Assembly: GCF_029784155.1 (NCBI RefSeq)
Contig: NC_073692.1
Coordinates: 431,749,324 to 431,813,323, forward strand
Direction of reading: 5' to 3'
DNA length: 64,000 nucleotides
Source: Uranotaenia lowii
Taxonomy: Eukaryota; Arthropoda; Insecta; Diptera; Culicidae
The notes under the pieces were generated by a model that had not been told where the DNA came from, searched no databases, and saw only the letters and a list, made by a program, of their open reading frames with translations. The position numbers and the translations under genes were made by a program. Positions 49,284 through 61,555 of this stretch are shown one piece after another. Positions within the stretch are counted from its first letter, which is position 1; each line of letters starts with the position of its first letter.

Positions 49284-49424
49284 AAAGGTTACCAGGAAAT
49301 TCGGAGAAAAAAATACAACATATCAGTGTCTACGAAGTTTTGGTCAACGATACGAAAAAAAAGAAAAATGTGAAACAATACACCTTTGTAAACCAATTTA
49401 AAATATGCGAATACTCCAGGCAAG

Positions 49425-49640
49425 GCCGTGCGAACGGGAGCGGGGTTTTCACCCCTCCTGACCCCCCCCCCCCCCCCCCCTCTTCCTCGTGACGATTTTT
49501 GAAATGAAACTACCACAGTAGTGGGAAATTATTGGGTCCAGAAAGGTATTTTAACCAAATTTATCAGAAAATTCGCTCGCCTCCGGCAGAGTTTGAACCC
49601 GTATCACTCTAAGACTCAGGGCTTTTTTACCAGTTACCAG
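49425..49640. repeat. Interspersed repeat with poly-C tract
   Basis: A 19-base C run at 49462-49480 sits inside a block shared with 61190-61345 (GGCCGTGCGA, GTAGTGGGAAATTATTGG, AAAATTCGCTCGCCTCCGG). No frame. Possibly a SINE or MITE family. Confidence 0.55.
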
Positions 49641-51299
49641 TTACCAGTTTTTTATAGTAAATCTTGAATTTCAATTCCATTATATGCATCGTCCTGGGTG
49701 ACGATTTTATTTGTATATGAAATTAAGGTTTGCTACTCTGCCAGTGGGAAAAAATGTAATAAACCTTGTCTACCAAAATTCGTACCTTGCCCTTTAAGGT
49801 GTTTTTCTAAAATTCCTTTTTAATACATATCGAATTTTAAAGTCTGCTTTGCAATTCCAAACTTTTGAGTTTTAAAGACAAAATGACATTTTTATTTTTA
49901 AATATTCAGATTCAGTTTTCAAAAATCTTAATTTTAAAAGATTAGAATGAACCTGCGCTTCAAAATATAAATAAATTATAATTATTTTCAATTTTATAAA
50001 TCTCCTTTTTCGAATCGATTATGATTAATCATTAATGAAGAGTGAGGAAAACTATTCGAAGATATCCACTTTTAAGCTTAATTTTTATCTGTAATGTTTT
50101 CTAAATTTGTGTATTCTTTGTACTTCCAATGTTTAAAACCAAATTTGGAATTATTTATTTCTAACCAGTTTTTCGTAACTCAATAAATCTCAATTCAAAT
50201 TTTAAAAAAATAGAAGTTTTTTTTATCGAGATAAATTTGAACGATAATTAGAACGAATATGATTTGTTTTAAATATTAAACGTAAGTATCATAAATTCCG
50301 AAAATAAATTTAAGTTGCAGTTTATTTAGATATCAGGAAAAAATTAATTGAAAAAAATCAACTCTGACTTCGATCACTGAACACTCTAAGAATCGAAAAA
50401 TCTTCTTTCTTTCCAATCTGAAATCGATTGCACAATGCAACAAATTTCACATTTTCCTGACTTTTGACAAAATAGTCAGGTATTTAATGTTCTCTTTTAG
50501 TCAACTTTTCCGAATTCATTATAAAACCTTTTTAACGATTTTAACGATTTTGAATATGTTAACCGAATGGAACTTTTAAAGCTCCTCAAAGCATAAGTCA
50601 AATCTTTTTGTGTCTTCAACAAAGTTTTTTAATGAGTTATTAATACTCAAAAAGACTTTCATAAACGATGTCAGCAATAATCGTTATCTTATCTAATAAA
50701 ATTTCTAAAAATTGAAGAATTTGATTTTTTGTACTTTAAAAAAAATATCGTTGCATTTCTAAAATATCTAGATAAGATCTGAATTCTTGGTTAGCTGAAG
50801 AATTGTAAATAGATTCAAAATCGATATTTATTTTTAATGCAGATTTTTTAGTTGATCAGTTATTAAAATCTGTTTTACTCGAACAAAACTGATCAATTTT
50901 AGATTAAATATTTGAACCAAACGTAGAGTAATTATTTAAAAAAAAATTGATTTAAATTTTGATTTAAATTCTTTTCATTTCCAATGAACCTACTGTGATT
51001 TGTATCAGTTTTTTGTGCACTGAATTTTCTGCATTTAGTTTTAATTCTTGATTGTACAAAACTTTAATTTTATTATAATTTCGTATTCATTTTATGGTGT
51101 TCCTGAAATATTGAAATTTGTGCTGCCTCAAATGAATTTTTAAGCAATTTTCTATCTAAGAAAAAAGAATTCAATTTTGAATAATTTAAAAAAAAAATTA
51201 AGTAAATTGCAAAAATTAAATATGGATTTGAAACTTTCAGTCTGTTTTTTTGTATTTATTAATTTACAGGGCTAGAAGCGACCATGAACCAAAAAAGTA
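49641..51299. other. Intergenic, very AT-rich
   Basis: No coding sequence, RNA gene or delimited repeat recognised. Confidence 0.4.
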
Positions 51300-51698
51300 C
51301 ACACCAAAAATTTTATAAATTTAAACGTGACAGAAACGCTTAAACACCTAAAATTATTTTGTTCTAATCATGAAAAGATCTAATTTTACATCTTTTACAT
51401 AATAAAAGCGTCTGGCATCCCAGTTGATAGAATCGTCAAAACGAGCGCCCGCGGATGGCATTATTTTGTTTTGATACGGGTCTTTGTTTTAGTGCATTTG
51501 TGGGACAAAAAATCCGGTGAACGATTTCGTTGCAACCGGCAAGGTTTTTATCCAGTGGAATAACAGTGATCAGTGCATTATCTCCGTAAGCAGTGAAATC
51601 CAGCATTCCTTGGTGATCCACGGTAAGAGGATGTCCGGAATAGGATTACATATACGAGTTACGCCAGCTGTTATTCGGTGGTCCCGTGGCGCATCACA

Positions 51699-52198
51699 NN
51701 NNNNNNNNNNNNNNNNNNNNNNNNNNNNNNNNNNNNNNNNNNNNNNNNNNNNNNNNNNNNNNNNNNNNNNNNNNNNNNNNNNNNNNNNNNNNNNNNNNNN
51801 NNNNNNNNNNNNNNNNNNNNNNNNNNNNNNNNNNNNNNNNNNNNNNNNNNNNNNNNNNNNNNNNNNNNNNNNNNNNNNNNNNNNNNNNNNNNNNNNNNNN
51901 NNNNNNNNNNNNNNNNNNNNNNNNNNNNNNNNNNNNNNNNNNNNNNNNNNNNNNNNNNNNNNNNNNNNNNNNNNNNNNNNNNNNNNNNNNNNNNNNNNNN
52001 NNNNNNNNNNNNNNNNNNNNNNNNNNNNNNNNNNNNNNNNNNNNNNNNNNNNNNNNNNNNNNNNNNNNNNNNNNNNNNNNNNNNNNNNNNNNNNNNNNNN
52101 NNNNNNNNNNNNNNNNNNNNNNNNNNNNNNNNNNNNNNNNNNNNNNNNNNNNNNNNNNNNNNNNNNNNNNNNNNNNNNNNNNNNNNNNNNNNNNNNNN
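51699..52198. other. Assembly gap (500 N)
   Basis: Exactly 500 undetermined bases, a placeholder. It probably hides upstream exon sequence of the gene at 52199. Confidence 0.99.
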
Positions 52199-52552
52199 GA
52201 GACAATGTTTTTTTTCACAATTCCAGCCGGAAGGTGAGTGATTTTTCACAAGTAAGAGGAACATTCCCTCGATACCAGGACAATGCGAAATGGAAATATT
52301 TCGCAGTCAATAAAATACAGTTTTGTTCGATTTTAACATTTGCTTTTCTTCTTTTTACCCTGCAGACGATGATCTTGGAGCATTTAAATGCAATGAAATT
52401 ACCAGATTGCGACTATACGGTTCTAGCTACATCGAGTCAGAACTGATTGCGGTGATTAAGGTAAGTTTTTTTTTCTCCAGAAATCTGACTTATCTACACT
52501 TATTCGTCTTTTTTGCCATATACAGCAGCATCTGCCGAATCTTGCCAAGTAG
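52199..52552 (+). CDS. 3' exons of an unrecognised gene, partial
   Basis: Three plus-strand exon pieces with good splice signals: up to 52233 (GTGAGT donor), 52366-52460 (polypyrimidine plus TGCAG acceptor, GTAAGT donor) and 52526-52552 (TATACAG acceptor). In the one frame that fits all phases the tail reads RQCFFSQFQPED, then DLGAFKCNEITRLRLYGSSY, IESELIAVIK and QHLPNLAK before the stop. The 5' part is lost in the gap. I do not recognise the family. It may be a small host gene or a gene carried by a transposon. Coding status rests on splice consistency only. Confidence 0.45.
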
Positions 52553-55500
52553 AATGACATGGTGACCGAAAATACAACTTCACGAGCCTTAATTTGTAAG
52601 GATTTGTAAATTATCTGTCAGGCGCTCTGGTATGCGAAATAGTCAGATGTTCAGATAAAAGGAATCCTGGTAGAAAGTGTGTACTGGAAAAGTGAAAATT
52701 ATGACTAAATCTGCCGAATCACGTCTAAATGTACAATATTATAAGCAGGAAACCAAAAGGAATCGGAGCATTTTCAATAAGTGGCGATATCACCGATTTT
52801 CAAAAGAACCTATGGTGCTCCTCAAGTCGGTCAGCCACCAAAATGCCTATATGTCCTCGCCGAAAGTAGATCGAATCTATCGCCAAAGGTAAATTCTATC
52901 AATTTTTTTATGTTTGTGTATGAATTAACAATGTTGTCTTTACTTTTAGGGTAGAAGTTTCATAATTTCTGCTGCCGATTCGTGGCGTTTAGATTATGAA
53001 ATTGTGCAGGATTTCTTAAACTGCTGAAGCGATACAACCCGACGATGACTCGGACGGGAATGGCTTATTAGAAAGCGTCCTAGAAGGTTCCAACATAACC
53101 AGCTAAGACCAGCAGGCGGTGAGAGATGATGAGCCATAGTTCCGAAATGAAGGCCATCTGTATCTTTAACGATTCTAGTCAGAAGCCATAACACGAACAA
53201 TATTTGAAGGTAACTAAACTATAATGGAAGCTTTTTTTACAAGGATCATTCCTTCTTCAGGCAAATAGCATTTTAGGTTTGCATTTAAAATCAACAATTG
53301 TATAAACACAATCATCTTAGCACCATAACTTTTTTCAGAGAAGATTTTGTTCCTGCATAATCTTTTTATAACATATTCAAAGTTATCATTTTACGCTTTC
53401 GTGAAGACTATATGACTTAACAGACATGTAAGTTTTTGGATATCTATGAGCGCCTTAGCTTATGTATGCTATTTTTATTTTTTTTTAAATTATAATACAT
53501 ACATAATTTGCCTAACAATAGGCGTTTAAATTTTACAAATGACAAAATATGTACGGAAAAATTTAAGAAACCAGTATCGGTATCGATTATAGTTAAGAGC
53601 AAATGCGCCAACGACAATATTTCGACAAAATTCCATTTTGAGTTTGAGAGCTCTGTAAGCTTCCAGCCAAATAATTATTTTCTTTGAAATGTTTAAATAC
53701 AGTACTTGCTCGCTAACCGGATTTGTTGGGCCCAGTGGGTGCGCCAGATAACCGAAAACGTAATGATTTCTGAAAGTGCTAAGAAAAGTTTCTTCATTTC
53801 ATTTAAATATTGAGTGAAATAAGGTCGAGAGTATTTCGAGGATTTGTAAATATTAGAGTTACTTATATTGTATGTATTATAGAACAACTGTATGAAAAAT
53901 AAATTAGGTAATATAAAATTTAAAAATGTACCTGTGGCTCTTAAAGTGTATCCGAAAGCCCGAATCACCAAACGTATGTACGACGCAATTTTATTTCTGA
54001 TGCGATCTAATTTTATGTGAAAAACGATGCTTTAATTTTGTGCATCAAATTTGATTTAAATTTACATCATCGATGTTCTAATATTAAGTCAAATAATTTA
54101 AAGCTCCAAGCGTTTGTGTCTCGAAAATTTACACGTCATTAAATTCAAAGATCTAATTTTACGTCAAAAGTGATGCTTCAGTTTTGTGCATCCTTTTTGA
54201 CATAATTTTACCACAAAAAATTAATAGTGTGTAGGTAAAAATAGTAACTTATAAGTAAAATTAGGGTAGAACGACTCCAAGACAATTTTGCTTGTTGAAA
54301 ATAAGTTTTTTAAAAGGCTCTTGGACTCATTAATAGAAAGGCATATGTTGGACAAAAAGGAACATTTTACCTAAGAGAATTTTGATGATTTAGGAATAGC
54401 GACTACAGAGTCCTAAAGTTCTGAAACATCAGTGGAAGAGAACTGAAAGATCGTATCCTAAGGGCTACCACAACTGAGCCCGACAGATAATTCAAGTTTA
54501 TCCATTTTCATTGACAAAACTAACCTTTTCCAAATTCACATTGATACAAGATTGAAAATAGCTTTACAGTATATTGACCGAATATTGACAAAAGACTTTC
54601 AGAAGCTTAGAAAAAATAAACGAAAGATTCTAGATAAGAACACAAAAAAGTGCAGAAATTTCACTAGATAAAATTTCTACATAGAATATATTTTTGTTAA
54701 TTCATTATTATTAGCAAATGTTCTTTGAGTTAACATTTGCTAATAATAATGAAACATCAAGCAGAATTTTGAAACAATCATAAAGAAATTGAAAAGGTTT
54801 TATGAAGTTTTAGAATGCCTCGAAAACCTTGACAAAAACGCCTAATTTTTTTTTTTTAAACATCTCAGAAGTTCCTCAGAATACTGTAAAAAATTCATGA
54901 GCCAACCTCCAAAAAGGTGGAGATATTGCTGAAATAGGTTTTGAAATCATCATCTGATACCAACCTATCTTTTACAGGATACCTGTCTATAGATGTGCTA
55001 ACTTTGAAGTAATAACTAGATTTTTCCGATTCGATTGAATCACTTTTCACAAGTTCACCTAACATTGAATTCAACCAAAAACTTGAATAGCATGAAAAAT
55101 GTTACCTGCCATGCCATTTTAGAAGTTCTAATACTTTTTGCAATTTTCCAATACAGCACTCGCTTTCATCATGATATGGTACAAATGCATATTTTTGGAA
55201 GCTTTCAGAGTTAAGTGTGGTGAGTATTAGTTTTCATAATGCTTGTTGTATTGCGAAATTCACAGCATCGACGTTACGCAGGTGTGCTTCTTATTTAGCA
55301 ATTATTTACACTAGGTTTACGGAAGAACATATCCATTTTTGTTTAAATTCAATTTTTCCATCCAGAAAATGATTAAGTTTTAGGCATATATCAAGGCGAT
55401 TGTTTTGCCTTGATACTTCCTTAGTGGATCTGAGTCATTTATCTATTTTCGATCGTGTGAATTTTACACAATCGAAAGAAAAAAAACAGTGTCAAACCTT

Positions 55501-57903
55501 ATAACACTTACAACGTGTCTTGAAACAAGTTAAATAAAACGAAATTTTAAATAATAAGAAAAAAATGTTCAAAAATTAGCTCAGTTGTACAGTTATTATT
55601 GAAAAATGTGACTTTAGTGACCAAATTTCAAAATAAGTAACATCTGAGTGACCAGCCTGAAAAAAGTGACAAAGTTACTAAAAAGTGACCAACTTCTAGC
55701 CCTGAATTTACTATCATTTTTTAAAAATTATTTTCAAAATTTATTTAGATTTCATCATTTTTTTTTTTCAAATAGAAAGATGATTTTAAGAAGCAAGATG
55801 GTTTTGGAAATTCATTTCCTTTTTCATTAAGCGTTTATGATATTGTTATTGATGCACTCTAAATTTTAAATTCGAAAGCCCCTCCCATGGACGAGTCATT
55901 CGCACAGGCCTGATCCCAGAAGTGGTTAAGATTATGCGAACAGTATATGACATGATCTTAATGATAGTTGGACTTCTGTTTTAAAACACAGTGAACACAG
56001 TCTAACAACCAAAAAAGTTAACGTCACTTGTCTCGAATGACAACGAACTATAATTTAAGGCCAACATTCAAACGAATGGTGTAAAAATTTGACAGCTTTT
56101 GATATTGGTGTTGAACAATACTGCCTTGCCGATTGAAATTACATCTGAAAGTTTTCCACATTATCTAAGTAGTTTACTTTCATACTAAGGAGACGCAGAA
56201 GTCTTTTTTTATTTAAGGGAATAAGTTAATACATTGTAACTGTATCCAATAAATAATGTTATGTTGATGAAATAAACTTTGTGCTATAGACTTATTTATT
56301 TCAAGAACATATTACTTTTTAAACAATTGAACTGAACTTCATAAAGCTTCACATATTTTCGCATTTTACACAAGCCTTGTGTTTTACTCGGTGCAAAAAA
56401 TATCAACCCCCTCAAAAAGTCGCTCAAAAGAACAACTGCGCTCAACCCTGCGCTGCACGCTCTAGCATCCTCTTCAACAAATCGAAATTGCCCACTCCAT
56501 CGTGGAAAACGTGGAGGAAACTTTCCTCGAAGGTTTCATCCTTTCTAGAAACGTTTCCAATTTTCCCCAGACGAGGCGAAACGAAACTGAGCGACTCCGC
56601 CAACAAAACTCGGCTCAGGCTCTGATAAATTTTCCTTCCCGGAATAAAAGGACAAACATCGACAAATACCAGCGATTCCGGCGAAAAAACGGTTCCAACA
56701 AAATGCCTACCACCACACAGGTTTCCTTCACGGAAAAGAAAACACAAGCAGCACATGCTGTTTCAGCAGGGTATGGTACCCATGTACAATTCCAGTTGTT
56801 TCCTGGATTTACCCGGTGCGGGCGCGATTGGATACCGAAATACTCCGAACGATGTGTTACCTCGAAATGCCAAAGCCGTTGTTAATTATTTTTGCGAAAG
56901 GTTCGTGCAGAACTTTACGCTTACTCACTCGCTCGCTTGTTGCCTCAAGTGTTACCGGGAACAAAAATTCGTTTCTTAACTTTAAAGTTAAGAAGCCGGG
57001 ATGCTCGAAAAGGAGGGGGGGGGGCTTTTTTTGGGAAAACTAATTACTTTGTTGCGTTACAATTGAGCTTCGGGGGAATAATCTATTCCCAAAAGTGCGA
57101 ACATTTCACAATTTAGTGGATTCCCCCGAATCGGTCGTTTGTGATAAGCAATTTTCACTCGAAAATGGCTTACTTTAGGCAGCGCTTGTCAAAGTTGAAA
57201 TTTCAACTGATGAGTGTTGCTGTTGTTCAAATTTCATCAATGAGAAAACCTCTGTAGAAAAAAAAGCATCAAAGCGATCCCTTTTGCCTGCATCTATTAA
57301 AGTAACTAAAAATTACATCACATGTTGCAACGAAAACTGTGCCAAAACGTGCCCTAGCAATTGCAATTTTTCTCGATTAGGGTCGGATGGACGTCGTCGT
57401 GGGTTTTCACTTCGTGGCATATTTAGATGGTTTCGTTTCGGAAAAGTTGCTGTTGTGGAATTTCTTCACCTTGAACGGCACGTGTGTTCCCAATAGCCAA
57501 CCGACAACATCCGACCGATCTTTGACTCACTGACTGGGTGGGTCGAGGGTTTACGACGAGTGCCGTCATTTCAGAGATTGATTATACCCAGAGCTCATTC
57601 CGAGAAGTGTGCAATCTTCTTCGAAGAAAAACTTCAAAGAATTATTCCATTTATATTGCTTTGTTTTCCAGTAATGAGTATTCAACACTTCATAAATCTA
57701 CGGGCGACCTTACGAAAGAAGTGCTAAAAACTTCCTCATTAAACTTATAAGATTGAACGTTTAAATATGTTAGGAAAAAAATTACATGATATAAAATTCA
57801 CAGGATCCACTTCGCGTGCATATGGTTTGCGTTAGATCCGCTAATTTGTATTAAGAAGGAAGGACAATTGAAAAGGAATTTGATGCTGAATCCAATTTTC
57901 GAC
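52553..57903. other. Intergenic, mostly AT-rich
   Basis: No supported gene. 53980-54230 is full of GATGC/AATTTTAC words related to the MITE ends. 54701-54753 holds a perfect hairpin. 56380-57500 is GC-richer, with overlapping frames on both strands but no family match. Confidence 0.4.
54701..54753. repeat. Perfect 22-bp inverted repeat, 9-base loop
   Basis: The left arm TTCATTATTATTAGCAAATG plus TT at 54701-54722 is exactly complementary to 54732-54753. The loop is CTTTGAGTT. It could be a foldback relic or a small-RNA hairpin. No conservation data are available. Confidence 0.75.
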
Positions 57904-59171
57904 TACACAGCAAAAATTGAATCAGAGAATTTTACATTGAAAACGATGCAAATTATTGGACCATCGCTTAAGACACAATTTTATGTTGCGTTTCAAAATT
58001 ACATCATGGCTAGTAAAATTACATTCGACGATTGAGATCACTAAATATAAATTCATGTCGGTCAATGTAATATGCCAAGGCTGATTTACATCGTATTCGA
58101 TTTAAATTTAACCTTGTACCTGGCCTTGAATGTGTATATTGAAATAGAAATTGAATTCGAAAATAAAGTCATAGAGAACTATTCAGTTTTGATAATGACA
58201 GAGCATTTGACGGTAGGATTCACCACAGTGATACACGTTATTTTTGATGACTGCGTCTCCGACCCTACGAAAATGTGAAAATCTTAAAAATTATAAATGA
58301 AAAGTTCGCAGTACCATAAATTTCTAATGACTATGATTTATTTTTGAATTTCACAATCGTCATGCAATTAATCAAACAACATAAGCATTTACAAAATACG
58401 GTGAATGTAAGAAAATGGTTAATATCTTCGGTCGGTCAGTTAAAAAAAATATGATTTTTGACGAAGTTAATATTCTGATAACCGCAATCGCATTTAAAAA
58501 ATTCAATAATATTATTAGCCCAATTTAAAACTGCCAATTATTAAGCTATCCCTGCCAACTCAAAATATAAGTTGTGTATTGTAACTGAACAGAAAACAAG
58601 ATTTATTAGAAGATTGTATTTTTTGTAAATTCGAACTTTTTTAATGTTTATTGAAAAATGTTTAAGAATAGCTTTGTGAAGTTCAATCTAGCGATCCATA
58701 ACTGCATATAAACCTGTAAAGACATGTTCAGTTTCCATTTATCTGCTGATTCCCCTGAATCGAAGATTTGTTCACGGTAAAGCAGGATTCCAGTTTTCAC
58801 AACTTTCACAAAAACTGCAATTGCAACTGCTTTCACAAAAAATTACATCTGTTAGAATTCTTATCGAAGCGGTACTATTCTCAAAAAACTGTTTTTGAAC
58901 AAGACACATATTTGCAAATCCAAATACTTGGCACCACTGAGCGTAGTAGAGAAACAGAGAAACGAACAAAACGTCACATATGGGAAACGAAAAAAAACAC
59001 GGATAACGTATCAAAACAAAAACAGTTAAAAATCCAAACGGTTCTGGCAGTCTCCGTTTTTGGGATTGGCCACAACATATCTGGTAGTTCTAGTCAGACA
59101 TCAGTTTTTTCCCGGTCTATACCATCCGCGGTTTTAAAACTCCAGATTCCGTTGTTATTAGTGTTTTTTTC

Positions 59172-59738
59172 TCATTTTCTTCGAGAATCCGAAAGATTTG
59201 AGCACGAAATTGAAGCTCCTGGAGCATTGATTAGCAGCTGGATAAAATAAATCCCCGCATGTTCATCGGATGCAGGTAGCCCATACTCGGACATTCCTGG
59301 TTCCTGGTTCTTGGGTTTTTGGTGGTGATTGTTCATGAGGAGGGCCTGCTGCTGTTGCTGGGGAATGCTCTGCTGCAGATGGAGTGGCACATTTTGAGGT
59401 AATGCGGGCCTGGAGTTGATTTCAGACCTTGTGGAACCAGCGGAATTTTGCCGGACCTAGGACTAGAATTGAGTGTGGAGCTAGGGTTTAAGTTTGGTGA
59501 TTTTTTAGCATCCGCATCAGACATTCGAGTTGGCCCATGAGCTGCCGCCGAGAGTCCTGAAGAGCCACTAGATAACCTTCCAGTTCGTCCTTCCGTTGCC
59601 TTAGGGCTCGCAGTTCACTCATGAGGGCCGGACATTCGGAGGCAACCTGTTCTGACTCCTGCTGCCGGCGGAGATTTTGGATGTCACGCATGATTTCTTT
59701 GTGTTTGGATTTGAGCTGCATTTCGTCGTTTATGCAAC
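59172..59738 (-). pseudogene. Dystrobrevin C-terminal coiled-coil fragment, frameshifted
   Basis: After a CAAAACAG acceptor the minus strand reads CINDEMQLKSKHKEIMRDI, then PALMSELRALRQRKDELEG and LQDSRRQLMGQLECLMRMLK. This aligns with the dystrobrevin/dystrophin C-terminal coiled coil, which binds partner proteins of the dystrophin complex. The frame ends KNHQT-stop at 59488. Protein-like sequence goes on in two other frames: NPSSTLNSSPRSGKIPLVPQ (59510-59430), then INSRPALPQNVPLHLQQSIP with a Q run (59430-59250). Two shifts within about 120 bases suggest a pseudogene or assembly errors. Alternatively HQT is a true terminus and the rest is UTR. No other dystrobrevin exons are identified in the window. 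Confidence 0.7.
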
Positions 59739-59836
59739 CTGTTTTGAAGAGAAAAAAGAAGAAATGTGTGCAAATAATCGGTTTTGGCTGCATTAACTCC
59801 ATCCACATATGTGTGACTGGTTCTTAATATGCAACA

Positions 59837-60001
59837 GTGTGTTGTGCCGGCAAGTCACGGCGGCCAGCGTATGTTAAGGTGAAGTGCGCAGATCTCCTTT
59901 CCCAGACATGCCTGTTCTGGGGGATGCCCTGGCATTACCCCAAGGACATTGGACAGACCTTCACAACATCCAACTACCACTTATCTACTGATTTTTCATT
60001 C
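59837..60001 (+). other. Candidate Cys-rich exon, plus strand, unrecognised
   Basis: A plus-strand frame follows a possible acceptor (GCAACAG) and ends at a GTATGT donor at 60002. It reads CCAGKSRRPAYVKVKCADLL, then SQTCLFWGMPWHYPKDIG and QTFTTSNYHL. Cys spacing hints at a zinc finger, but no known ZZ or PHD pattern is complete. No partner exons found. Confidence 0.25.
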
Positions 60002-60109
60002 AGGTATGTCCTCAAGTCTTTTCAAATCGAAATAAACTCGGAAAAAGGAAATTGTTTTTTTCATCATTTGCTCCCGGACTGTTTTTTTTCTGAATAAGCT
60101 TTTTGTCAA

Positions 60110-60622
60110 TTATTTAATCTTTATACAAGCGATGTAACCCGAACTTACCGTAGTTGATGCTGATATTTTCGATAAAACCAGTTTCTGTTTAAATTGCATT
60201 CCACAATCTAAATTTTTAATCACGGAAAGTATTCTATTGATGTCAATGCTATAAAAAGAGATGAAATAATTATCTAATTGACGAAAAAGGGATTCATTAG
60301 AACACTTACCATGTTGAAGGTGGCTGGAACAAGCTTTTTATTTCTGGTAACGCTGTCACTATTCTAGTTCCAAAACTGCTTCTTTCACTAATTTTGAGCT
60401 CGAGCAAGTTATCCATTCTTATTATGTTCCATTTTTGAAAATTTGAATTGAGAACTCGAAAAACAGCTCTGCAAGTGATTGTTCAATTTGATTGGTTTCG
60501 TTGAGTCATGATCTTCAAATTTTTATCTCTGATTCCCTGACTAAAGATTTCATCAGCTAATACTTACGTCCATTTAGATTTTGGTGATTACTAAACAGTG
60601 AATCTCGGAATTTCGATGCCAT
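60110..60622 (-). CDS. Small spliced gene, unrecognised
   Basis: Three minus-strand exons with strong donors: 60622-60568 (GTAAGTATT), 60466-60310 (GTAAGTGTT) and 60248 down to either a GTAAGT donor at 60149 or an in-frame stop at 60110-60112. The protein opens MASKFRDSLFSNHQNLNG. It continues DNLLELKISERSSFGTRIV, LPEIKSLFQPPSTCIDINRI, LSVIKNLDCGMQ and KLVLSKISASTT, about 108-120 aa. Exon 2 uses the second AG of CAGAG, the choice that keeps the frame. The last exon's phase does not fit the dystrobrevin fragment to its left, so they are separate. I do not recognise the family. Introns are short (101 and 61 bases), and the stop-retaining version is the simplest model. Confidence 0.5.
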
Positions 60623-61189
60623 TTTGGTTTTTTTTAGGATGTTGCTTTAAATTTGGGCTTAAAACCGTAGAATAGGAAAAAACACTCGAAAGTTTTTTAA
60701 ATTTAGGCAAGCTCAGGTGCTAAGCGTGTGTCCCCACGTTTTTCACTAGTATTGAACTCAAATTATCTGTCGATTTAATGAGAATAAAGAAAAACTACTA
60801 TGTTTACGGTTGTTTGTTCAACACTGTGTGGACGCGCGAAGAGTTAGGTTACATCGCCACGATGTGAATTTTTTGTTACGAACTAATAATTTTACATCGC
60901 GAGTCATGAAACTCAGTTCTACAACACTCAAATATAAATCCATCGCAATGCCTTTGAATTTGTATGTTTTTGCATGTGAATTTAGGATTAATTTGAACTT
61001 CTGTTTCCGAATTTTACATGGTATTGGGAATTAGGTTTCATGTAAATTTAATATTTTTTTGCTGTGTACATATTGGTTTATTTTGTTTTGAGAATTTCAG
61101 TCAATATAACTTACAGCCAAATAATACAATTTGTATTAAACACCTAGATCTTATTATGTTCTCTTTTTATGGATTGCAGCATCCAGGCC

Positions 61190-61345
61190 GTGCGATCGTG
61201 GGGGAAGAGTTTCAGGGTTCAATTCAAGAAAGGAATTTACCGTAGTAATGGGAAGCTACCGGAACCCAAAAGGTGTCAAAAATATGTGTTAATAAACGTC
61301 AGAAAATCAGCTCGCCTCCGGTGGAACTGAGTCCTAAATCACACA
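61190..61345. repeat. Interspersed repeat shared with 49425-49640
   Basis: GGCCGTGCGATCG, ACCGTAGTAATGGGAAGCTA and CAGCTCGCCTCCGGTGGA occur in the same order as at 49425-49640, without the poly-C tract. Confidence 0.55.
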
Positions 61346-61555
61346 ATGCCTAAAATATTTCCTTTAAGACGTTTTTCAATTGTAACTGATTTTTAACTGT
61401 AATTTTCAGTTTGCAATTCAATAGGCCATCTATCGAATGGAAAAAAATTAGGCTTCAATTTAATTTTGTGTGTCTTGTTCTTCGAAATGCTTAGCTCCAC
61501 ATTCAAAAGGGTTTTGATAAATTACACAAGGCCACAAATTCACATTTTCTTGCTG

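Larger units (their letters stand above)
51300..54231. mobile_element. Possible TA-flanked segment with weak inverted ends
   Basis: The left end CACACCAAAAATTTT and right end AAAAAATTAATAGTGTG are imperfectly inverted and bordered by TA. Both ends carry AGATCTAATTTTAC words. It contains the second assembly gap and the exons at 52199-52552. Whether this is one element or two chance ends is open. Confidence 0.35.
57906..61066. mobile_element. TA-flanked inverted ends enclosing gene fragments
   Basis: The left end CACAGCAAAAATTG (after TA at 57904) and right end TTTTTTTGCTGTG (before TA at 61067) are inverted and match the termini of 33149-34090. Each has about 200 bases of subterminal ACATC/GATGTAAAATT-rich DNA. 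Between them lie a broken dystrobrevin-like fragment and a small spliced gene. It is either one composite 3.16 kb element or two separate truncated MITEs. Confidence 0.4.

Noticed and set aside
60110..60622. Upstream exons of the dystrobrevin-like fragment
   Set aside because: The last donor leaves phase 0, while the fragment at 59738 needs phase 1. Joining them gives a stop after two codons.
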